Shown: piece after piece, positions 50,764 to 60,674 of the stretch
How positions within the stretch are numbered: the first letter of the stretch is position 1
Layout: every line of letters starts with the position of its first letter
Source: Rotaria sp. Silwood1
Lineage: Eukaryota; Rotifera; Eurotatoria; Philodinida; Philodinidae
Length of the DNA stretch: 64,000 nt
Assembly (NCBI GenBank): GCA_905250075.1
Contig: CAJNOP010000001.1
Span: forward strand, 338,553 to 402,552
Reading direction: 5' to 3'
The notes under the pieces: generated by a model
The model's input: the letters and a program-made list of their open reading frames with translations, nothing else
The model's database searches: none
Told to the model about the DNA's origin: nothing
Made by a program: the position numbers and the translations under genes

Positions 50764-51612
50764 TCATAATGCATGCTCATAATAAGTTCTTGTCATAGGA
50801 TATTTATGAGCATTTTCATATGGAGGTGGTGCATAACATTCTTCATAGATATGACTAGATAATGTATCTGTTTCTGTTCTATGATGTGGAATAGATAAAT
50901 ATGATGGTGGTAGAGGTGGAGCAGACGGAGTATCGAATGTCTACAATAAAACAAAGAGTTTATTAAAAATAGAAAAGAAAAACTTCATACTTTAGCTGAA
51001 GATCTAATTATTTGTCGTTGATGTATACGAATAAAATATTTGATTAATATGATAATACCGGTAATGACGAGAAGAACAACAATAGTAGCTATTGCAACAG
51101 CTGTATAATGAGAGAAAAAAAAAACCTTTAGAAAATTTGCAACATAAAAACAAAATCAATATACCAATATAGAAATTAAAATTCTTGAACAATTCATATG
51201 GTGAATAATTGCCGTCTAAGATAAACAAAAAAACAACAAAAAAGAAAAATAATTTTTTACATCAAAAATTGATTAACTTTACAATTTTGTCGGATAATAT
51301 TACATGCACGACGATCTTGTATTGTTTGACAAGGTACATAATGAAGCATATTACAAGCTAAATCACATCGTATATCATCTTCTGGCGGGCATGAATAGAG
51401 ATTATTGATACAAAGCTCTATGTAAAAATCAAGGATTTAAACAAAAGAATAAAATATATAATTAGTTTGAACTTACTACAAAAACGTCCTTCTTCATCAG
51501 AACGATCATGACAATCAATAGTACCATCACAAAATTGTGACCAACGTAATGTACGATTACCACCATCACATGTATGACCATTCGATGATATCATGATACT
51601 TATCTTTCTCAT
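50764..51612 (-). CDS. LDL-receptor class A domain membrane protein (N-terminus unresolved)
   Basis: Exons read on the minus strand: 51612-51477, 51417-51283, 51215-51165, 51100-50991, 50940-50764; phases agree, 202 aa from the ATG at 51612. Exon 1 holds an LDLa module: HTCDGGN, then SQFCDGTIDCHDRSDEEGRFC with the calcium-binding Asp/Glu pattern. Exon 2 has seven more Cys. A membrane segment AVAIATIVVLLVITGIIILI begins near residue 108, followed by a basic stop-transfer stretch and a cytoplasmic tail with Pro-rich PSAPPLPPSY and a PPPY motif able to bind WW domains. The first LDLa cysteine and a signal peptide are missing, so an upstream exon probably exists; I could not fix it. It is a type I receptor-like protein of unknown ligand, convergent with BOLA3. 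Confidence 0.75.
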
Positions 51613-53289
51613 TCAATACAACATCTGAAGAGTCAACTAATACATACTGATTCTTCCTTTTTTTTTTCTTTCGTCGTCTTTTTTTTCTCTAACACAATTC
51701 ATCTGTTTTTTTTCTTTTGTCATGATGTAATTGAGATGCTGGGGAAAGAAGAGAAAGAATAAGTCGGAATGATTTCCTCCTTCGTATTCTTTGTTGTTAG
51801 ACGATTTTTTTTTTCTTTCTTCTTTTTCTCGTTCTCTTTTTATATAAGAATGAGGGTTATTAATATAAGCTATGCTATAGCTATCTGCATACTGCTTTGT
51901 TACTGTACAAAAGAGATAATGCTCTTACATACTTGCTGTTCGATGTGACGGTTTTCTTTTTCTTCAAGATCGAGAAAACAAGTTATTGCCATTAACGTAT
52001 AGACTAGCACACTCGTTTTTCTTTCTCTCATGTAATTAGGATGTATGCCGGCTGTTACACACGTACTATTACTATAACTATCACGGCCATCAATAGACAG
52101 CTTGTGTCTATATTTGTATGGCATTGATAATGATGAGTGAACTTCTGTCAAAATGTCATGTTACATTTTTTCTCTCTCTCTCTACTCATATGGCGTCCAA
52201 TTAGGTTGTTCATCGGCTGGTTTCGATTTCATTTGCTTGAATGAATAAGCCCAACCCCGATCTAAGTTAACAAATATGATAAGCATTCTTCTGTGAATGT
52301 CTTAGTCGTCTTCTTTTTTTTCTTGTTGCCCTAATCTGCATGAATAAGAAAAGACAATAGAAGCATCAATTTCTGTTAATTATTTAGGAAAAAAAGATGA
52401 ACGACAATCACACACACATAGAAAAAAATGAAAGAAGAAATTGATAATACCCATATATATATATATATATTGTTTTTTATAAGCTCTCAGGAGTACACAT
52501 AAACAAGATTAGATGATGCTCGTCATCACATAGGCCCTATATACATCAATGCCCTTCGATCATAAAACAGCTTAGAGAGAAACAGCAGAAAACACAGTAG
52601 ATCATCATAGTAGCAAATTTCCTGTGCGTGCATGTGCATTGATGCAATCAAGATGGCGATGAAGAGAGATCAGTAATGCTCTGAGAAAGAAAAGATGATA
52701 GCTTCAGGCATTTCTTACCTTCTTATCTATCATATTGAATGAACGGTTATAAATACTTGAAAATCAAGTGACACTCTCTTTACTAGTAACCTATGCACAT
52801 CAACACCTCACATATAACACCCTACGGAAGAAAGATGAAAGACAAGAATGGCTATTATTCATTTTGTGTCCTTGTGTTAGGAGTGTGCCTTTTTGAATTA
52901 TCTTTTTTTTTCTTTTTTTTTGCTTTTTTTTTACCCTCTTCTCGGTCGACTGTCTCTTTTCTTTTATCGTATAGATATAAATGAGTGTGTGTGTTCGCTG
53001 CCATCGTTGACAAAAGAATACGGCGCTGTCGACATGCTTGCTCTTGTTGAATAAAAAGCAAAACAACACGAAAAGAATTTTAGAGTAGCAATTCTAATGC
53101 TTGTACTAAAATCCCGTTTTCCGTTCTGTCAACGTCGTTGATAATAGATGAAAAGAATTGTTACAATCGCTATTACTCAAATAGAACGGTGTACCCGACT
53201 ATATAATTAAACATATGTATTTACTACTATTCTAAACACACTAGTCGTTTCCGTATTTGAAAAAAAAAAGTCATTGATTATGTGTCAAG
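51613..53289. other. gap between two minus-strand genes
   Basis: Should contain the 5' exon(s) of the LDLa protein and the 3' UTR of the M1-like gene. A minus-strand frame near 52030-51910 has a hydrophobic stretch (TSVLVYTLMAITCFL) after MRERK and could be a signal anchor, but I found no phase-compatible join to 51612. An AT microsatellite lies at about 52454-52470. Confidence 0.4.
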
Positions 53290-56243
53290 TCAAATCAAAT
53301 ATGCATTTTGATTATTTTCATTGTCAAGCCAATGTAAAAATTCATATTGATTGCTATTTAACCATGTAAAAATTAACGATTGAAATTCAAGAAACATAGG
53401 ATGAGAACTAAAATTTCCTTGTATAGTACTTGTATGAAATAAAAAATCGATAAGTTCATCATTATTTGTTGGCCATTGTTCATTATCAATTGTTTTTAGT
53501 TGTTCAAAATTTTTGATTGATGAATACGTAAGAATATTTCGATAACATGGCCATTTAAATGGTGATGGTGGACATAAATTATTTAAATAAAAATCAATCT
53601 GTTCCGTTGTTTGAATCGCACAAGATAAACCAGTTATAATCGATGATGGAATAAGTTGATATTGAAATTTTTGTTGGATGAAATGAATTAGATCATACCA
53701 ATATTTATCATTGTGTTGCCGAACTGTTTGACAAATAATATTCATAATTATTCGATCAGGATATATAAATAATGATGGTATTTGAAGTTGATTAAAACTT
53801 GTTAACATATCAGTTTGATTTTGATAAATTAATGATTTTGTTGAAGACGAATCTAAACTGAATCGTCGATTATTAAAAATAAATTGTATAAGTATTTGTG
53901 GATCATTTCTATTTGATATTTGTTGTAAACAAATTGAATGATTAATTGAACAACATAATTCTAAAAGAATATCATTTATAAGTTGTTGATTAGAATATTT
54001 TATATCAATTAATATTTGTCGTGTCCATAATTGATTTACACACAATGGATTAAGAATTTTTCGAAGAAAACTAAGAAATTTTTCTTCAAGTGAATTTGAT
54101 AACATTGATCGATACCATTTAAGAATTTTATTCATAATAAATAAATCAGCTTTTGTTAATGTTTGTTGAAAAGCTAAATTTATTAATTGTAATGAATATT
54201 TAATAGATATTTTATTAGCAAGATTGAATAAAAAACTATCGAATAGAAGTTTAGAAAATATATTTAATTGTTGATGATGAAAGTTTTTTATTTCATCAAG
54301 TAGATGATTCCATGATGGATAAAAAATATGTATAAATGGATTGAATGGAATTAAAATTGATGAAGAATTTGGTACAAATTCAAAAGAATTTATTGATAAA
54401 GAAGAAGAATCATTTAGAAGATGACAAATTATTGGATGAATCGATGGAATAAATGATGAACAATTTGAATTAAATTTAAATAGATACATATCAATTGTTG
54501 ATGAATTATAGAAAACAATTGGATGACCAGAAAGTTTTGACCAAATAGAATATGAAGATGAATTAGTAAAGAAAATTGATAATAAAATTGATTGATTTAG
54601 AAAAAAAGTATTGGAATGTTGAATTAATTGTTGAATTCGTGCATAAAATTGAATATCACCAATATATAATCGATATTCAGTTAAAAATGCTTCACCTTTT
54701 TCGATTAAAATATTTTCAAATCTAGACATATACATATATGATATAAATTGTTCTGATACATATATAATATAAAATGAATCTATATTTTTGTGTATGTTTT
54801 TTTGTTAGAAACGTCAAGAAATGACACAAAAATAAGTTGAACTTGATAGACAATAAACGAAGGATTTCATATATAGTCTAATATTATAGTTGAATGCAAT
54901 AATTAGTAAAGATTACGTGTAATTATGAAAAAAAATCCGGCTCTATTACTTTACAAACGGGAAAAAGAGTGATAATTTGAGAATGCTTTTTTTTGTTACG
55001 AGAGAAAAGAAAATCTCTAAAATTCTATATGCAATAGTAAAATGAGTTTCAATCAATAATTAAAATATTAAAAATCTTTCAATTATATAATTAAGATCTC
55101 TTACTTTAGATCATTTGATTCTTCAATAAATGTAGCATTACACAATGAATCACGCACAACAGTAGACATAAATCGTTCAATTTGTGAATTATTATTACCA
55201 ACTGTATCATAGGTTTTATGGAATAAATGATTGGCAATACTTCTTGCTAAACTTTGACCAAACCATTTTGTATTTTTATCGAATTGCATTAATATATCAA
55301 TCCATTGATAAGCTACTATTAAAAAAATTAATTCACTTTGTTTAATAACTTGTTCAGCTGATGTATTAATTAATAAAGCATTTTGATCAATAAATACTAA
55401 ACCAGGTTTGGAAATAATTCGATCATTTAATTCTAAAACAGTAACTAATGTAAGTTTATTTAATAGAAATCTTTGTGCAAAATATGATTCAAATATTTGT
55501 ATTGTATTTAAAGTATAATTAAAAATATGAGAAAATAAATCAATTTCATATAATGAATGATTTGGAAAACATAATTGAAGTATATCAACGGATCGACATT
55601 CATATTGATTTAATAAAGCAAAAGCAATTTGTGAAGTTTCAAATAATGAACTTATTTGATTAAGAGGTAGATTAGAAATAATATAATCAGCACTAATTAT
55701 ATTTATATTAAATGTTGATCGATAATATGAATGAGAAAAATAAGGAAATAAATCATTATTAGTAAATAAAATACGATATTTTGATGACCATATTTGATGA
55801 ATAAAATTTGATTTTTTTGTATTTAATATACTTATACGAGTACTCATTGATATTGTATAATTTCCTGAATAAAAAATATTTTTCCATTGACGTTTTTTTT
55901 CTATTATTATTTGATTATTTATAATTTGAATTTCAATTGGTATTGAATTTTCTTTATGATAAAGAATAATAGAAGATATTTCAATTGTATGATCATTTGA
56001 TTTAATAATTAATAATTGATAACGATTTTGTGTAAGTTGAAAAACAATTTTCATATGACAAATCAAATAATCTACATGATCAATAAATTCAAGGTGATAA
56101 TGTTGAGGAATAATATCATCTTGAAAGTCATCTATATTAAATTCAATAGGATTATAGAATAAGCTTACAAATATCATCAAACTCAATGTAAATCCAACAA
56201 GAATAAGTAAAATAATAAGAATTTTCATATCTCGATTCAACAT
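53290..56243 (-). CDS. M1 aminopeptidase-like membrane protein lacking catalytic motifs
   Basis: Two exons on the minus strand: 56243-55105 and 54721-53290, joined in phase across a 383-nt intron; 856 aa. Residues 7-29 form a signal-anchor membrane helix, as in aminopeptidase N. The beta-rich N-terminal domain is followed by the region aligned with the peptidase core: SKPGLVFID-NALL stands where M1 enzymes have GAMENWGL-T, and LIVAYQWIDIL (about residue 310) where they have IAHELAHQW. WFGQSLARSI stands for the WLNEGFAS block. Thus the exopeptidase motif, the HEXXH zinc site and the second zinc Glu are all absent. After the splice, LIEKGEAFLTEY matches the YSKGA.VL block, IWSKLSGHPIV matches W-QMGFPVI, and an ERAP1-C-like helical domain fills the rest. 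Fold conserved, enzyme lost: I infer a non-catalytic receptor or binding protein. Confidence 0.82.
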
Positions 56244-56990
56244 GATATTTGTATTGTATTTGTTTACTCATTATGAAAATAAATTGTAGTTTATATATAT
56301 AGAGAGATTTATCCAAATTTGCGAGCATAGTTTAATTTATTTTTCGTTTTTTTTTCAAGATAATATTCATACAAGAAAAAAACAAATAGGTAAGATAAAG
56401 TACTATGTTAAATTAATTAAGAAGATTGATTTGACAGTAACAGCAAAAAAAGAAAAAGAAAACGGATTGTAGTTAATTGTGTAAATCAAACCTACGTGTT
56501 GTTATTGTTTTGAAAATAAACTTTGTTATGTATTCATTTATTTATTTTTATTCTTTATCTCGGTCATAATGTGACAAAGCACTATACGACAAGGAAAGGA
56601 TTATCAGTGAATCAATATTCTTCTAAATTAAATATCAACGAAAGATCCACACATATATTCACATTCGTCCCTCATCTTTGTCCTCTGATTATACTTATTA
56701 TCAAGAAATGGAAAAAAACATAAAAATAGGCAACAAGAAGATTACTATATCGCCCACATCGTCTGACTAAAATCCAACCGCAACAAAAAACGTGAAGATA
56801 AGGATGATCTTTGCATGGTGTTAAACTTAAAGTATACAACTACGTGCACACACATGACTAACCTCACTACCACGCATTCATCTTAACTGAGAAACTCATA
56901 GCTTTCTTGTGCTTTAAAAAGGGATGTGTTTCTTCGATTTTTTTACTCATTGTATTATCGTTTCATTTTTCGAATATACGAAAACGAACA
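56244..56990. other. divergent intergenic region
   Basis: Lies between the starts of the minus-strand M1-like gene and the plus-strand chitin-binding/EGF gene. A/T-rich; no exon supported. Confidence 0.5.
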
Positions 56991-59309
56991 ATGCTATTCT
57001 TACATCGATATATTATTCTCTGTATACTTGCTACATTATTCATTAGTGTTATTGGTCAACGTAAGTTAATATAAAAGCATATATTATTAGAGAGAAATAA
57101 ATTGTTTCTTTTTTTTTTCTTATTTTGTAGAAGCATGTCAAGATTTCTCAGCTGATGAAGGAAACTGTGCAAAATTTATTCGATGTTTTCAAAACTTACG
57201 TATTCGATTTACATGTGCTCCTGGTACAGCATGGGAAAATTCACTTAAAACATGTGTATGGATAGAACAAGTTGAAGCATGTAAAAAAGTTAAACAACAA
57301 CGTAAACTCGGTAATTATTTTCTTCTATTTTTTTGCAATAACTAATATTCAAAAAATAAAATAAAATAGATGCAACTAATGACATGATTACATATGACGC
57401 TGATGTAAATGCTCTTAATGATATTCCTGTTGGTCAAACATTAGCTGAAGCACGAGCACTTGGACCAATGGTTACACCAAAACAATATCGATGTTCATTT
57501 TGCAATACTGGTCTTTGCGGTATTGTTGTTAATACCATTCAATGTTTCTGTGGTAATGTTCAATGTCCACCATCAACGACAACAACAGGTATGAATATGT
57601 ATTTTCATTTGAGAAAAAAAAACCAAATCTGTTAATTTTCATGTTTAGTTACACCACGAAATCCTTGTGCTGATAATCCTTGTAAGTAATTAACATTATC
57701 ATGTTTCTAAATAAAACAAAAAAGAATCTTCATTAGGTTACAATGGTGGTCAATGTGTTCCATTAGGAGGCGGATTTATTTGTAACTGTCCAGAAACATT
57801 TACTGGTAATCGTTGTGAAGCACCAGGTGTGTTATTGAAGCATTTGTTTTTTTATTATTTATCTCTTGCAATATTTCTTTATTAGCTCCTACACCTTGTC
57901 AACCAAACCCCTGCCAAAACGGGGGTACTTGTGTACCACAAGGTACATCATTTTTTTGTCAATGTCCATCAACATTTAATGGTTTTTGTTGTGAAAATCG
58001 TATAACTACAACAACACCATTTAATCCATGTGCTCAACAACCTTGTCAAAATGGTGGTCAATGCATGCCAGCAGGCAATTGTAAGTTTATTCTTTATTTA
58101 TAGATAAAAAAAAAATAAGAATTTCTTTATTTTTTGTCTTTTGTTTTTACAGCATATGTTTGTCAATGTCCAAATGGTTATTATGGTACACGATGTGAAT
58201 GCCGTAATTATTGTATACCTAATCCATGTGCTAATAACGGTATTTGCACTCAAACGACAACTGGTTACATCTGCTCATGTACATTTCCATACACTGGCAC
58301 TAATTGTCAACAAAGTAAGTTACTGTTACAGATGTTTTTATTCATTTATTGTGGTTTTTTTTGTCTTTTAGTTATTACCACAACAACAACAACAACAACA
58401 ACTACAACAACACCCGCAACACGTGCACCGTGTGGTGGTGGTTGTGCATGTGTTTTTACACCATGTCCAATTGTTGTTGTAACAAATCCATGTGTACCAA
58501 ATCCATGGTTTGTATCCTTTTATAATTGAATTGAAATGGATTCTCTATATGTTGTTTTCTTTAATGTATAGTCAAAATATGGGTGGATGTGCTGTTCAAT
58601 ATAGAGCAGCAAGATGTTATTGTCCAGATGGTTATCAAGGATATTATTGTCAATTTAGTATGTTTAAAGAAAAAGAAAAGAATCAAAATATATTTATTAC
58701 TGGAAATATTTAGGACATAGTGCTCGATCATTAATGTCGAAAACATGTAATATGACATGTTTTAATGGTGGTCAATGTTATATAGATGAACAACAAGGTG
58801 GTCGAGCTCAATGTTCATGCCCAAATGAATATTATGGACCAAGATGCGAATATAGTAATACTACTTTTTTTTCTTTCATTTTGAAATTTAATATGACTTT
58901 GTTGTTTTAACTAGTTAATCGACCAAAATCATGTTCACCAAAAAATCCATGTATGAATAATGGTAAATGTGTAACAACAAGTGCTGGTTCACAATGTGTT
59001 TGTAAATCGGGTACATCCGGTGTTTTATGTGAACGAAGTAAGTTTTTATTTTATTTTTTTCATTGAATAATTTCATAAGCAAATTTTAATTATATTATTA
59101 TTATTTATTTTAAGTTGAACGATCTCTTAAGGAAAAATATTGTCCACTTAATTGTCAAGCTGATGGTATATGTGTTTATGTTGGTTCGACACCAAAATGT
59201 CATTGTAAACATGGTCGAACTGGTCATTTATGTGAAATACGTATGCATTTCATTAAATTCTTTCTTTTTTCTCTTTTTTTTATTTGAATTTATTTTAGAC
59301 TCTGGTTAA
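56991..59309 (+). CDS. secreted chitin-binding (CBM14) and EGF-repeat protein
   Basis: Thirteen exons: 56991-57060, 57131-57310, 57370-57588, 57649-57681, 57737-57826, 57886-58080, 58153-58314, 58372-58507, 58572-58657, 58714-58854, 58915-59037, 59115-59240, 59299-59309; 523 aa. Residues 1-23 are a clear signal peptide. A CBM14/peritrophin-A domain follows with six Cys (CQDFSADEGNCAKFIRCFQN, then TCAPGTAWENSLKTC). After a linker come EGF modules, several complete, with NPC.NGG.C and C.CP..F.G..C patterns, separated by Thr runs that may carry O-glycans. Most introns are phase 1 and fall at EGF boundaries, the usual mark of module shuffling. Expected in cuticle, lorica or extracellular matrix. 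The terminal 11-base exon adds only three residues before the stop; an alternative last exon is listed separately. Confidence 0.88.
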
Positions 59310-59864
59310 TCATTATTATCAATAGACAAATCATGATGACATTGAAATATTATAATTCAGGAAATTTCATAAACATTTTTTTTGCGTATATTTATGTTAA
59401 TTTTTTTTTTTTTGACAAATATAGTTTGATTTTTTTTTGACATGAAATAAGCGAGTCAATAGATCAAAGAGGATTTTTTTTTTGTCTTTATGTACAAATG
59501 GCTTTTATTTTTAGTTTTATTATTCAAATATACTATATTCATATTTGCGTATATTTATCAAGAAAAGAAAAATTGTATCTCTCAAGAATGTCATGTTGTT
59601 TTTTGTCTCAACCAAATGTTTTTCTCTTCATTTGTGTACAAACATTTTAGGTAATATGGGAATAAGTTTGGCCTTGAATGTTGAAAATAAAAGAAAAACA
59701 AGAGGTTTAATTTTTGTTCTAGCTGAGAACAAATATAACCACCGCTGGCAACGGAATTGTGGTAGTTGCTCTTACTGTAGCTTGTTTAACGCATAAATAT
59801 TTACACAACCCAACTTGATAAAATAAAAAAGTTTGTTTTTGTGCATTATGTATTTCTTTTCTAG

Positions 59865-60031
59865 AGCCCTTCATAACGTCCCTTCATCATCATCAATCAC
59901 TGAGACAAGCATCTGGAACATCATCAGGTCCCTATATGTCAATCTATTTGCCAACCCGAACAACCGATGTTATTTTACAAATGCAACGTAATGTGTATAG
60001 GATTATTGCTTGCGGCTACATGCATCAATAA
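59865..60031 (+). CDS. possible alternative last exon of the CBM14/EGF gene
   Basis: Follows a good acceptor (TTTTCTAG at 59864). It joins in phase to the donor at 59241 to give QPFITSLHHHQSLRQ and ends at TAA 60029-60031, adding 55 codons in place of the three from exon 13. Codon use looks coding. Whether it is used, alone or with an intermediate exon near 59650-59703, cannot be decided from the genome sequence. Confidence 0.4.
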
Positions 60032-60674
60032 TATTTTGATGATTCTTATATGAAAAGTATACTTATTTCAATTTGGAAAACATCTTCATTAATTAGTTGT
60101 CAAGTCTATGTTGAAATAAACGTTTTTAGTTTTTTTTCTCGTACATGCCAATCATAGATCATAAGGACAGAAACAGAAGAAATGATGATAAGTTGCTCCT
60201 ACTGATGTCTGTCTACTCATAGTAATAATCACAAGAAAAAAGAAAGAAATAGGAAAAGAAAAGTATAGAAGAATCTATCATTGCTGATACTGTACAGATG
60301 GATTTATTTATCTGTTTCATGCATATGAGAGACAGTTCTACTGATGTAGTAAATGAGGAAGAGACAGAAACAGAATACTAGGAAAATAGTACAATATATA
60401 TATGTATAGTGGGTATAACCTCAACTATCGATGCTTTTGGGCAAATAACATACGTACTTGCTATTCTTATTATTATCACTCGATGCACAGTTATTGATTC
60501 CGGAAGAAGTAAGTCAACGACTGAAAGAGAGAGAAAAAAGAAAGCAGTCATTCTTTTCATCAGTACTTAACAAATGATTGATTTTGTACGATTAGTTTGT
60601 TGATAAAAGTGAACGAGAAAAAAGACAAAACAAAGAATCTTCTAATATTTAATTATACAAAGAAAAAAAAAAGA
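60032..60674. other. intergenic before innexin
   Basis: No supported exon. An acceptor-like GATTAG near 60596 precedes the innexin start by about 80 bases. Confidence 0.45.

Noticed and set aside
59720..59812. Hydrophobic frame NGIVVVALTVACLTHKYL that looks like a membrane segment ending the EGF gene
   Set aside because: Its reading frame cannot be joined in phase to exon 12 with the splice sites available, directly or through the 59650-59703 piece.
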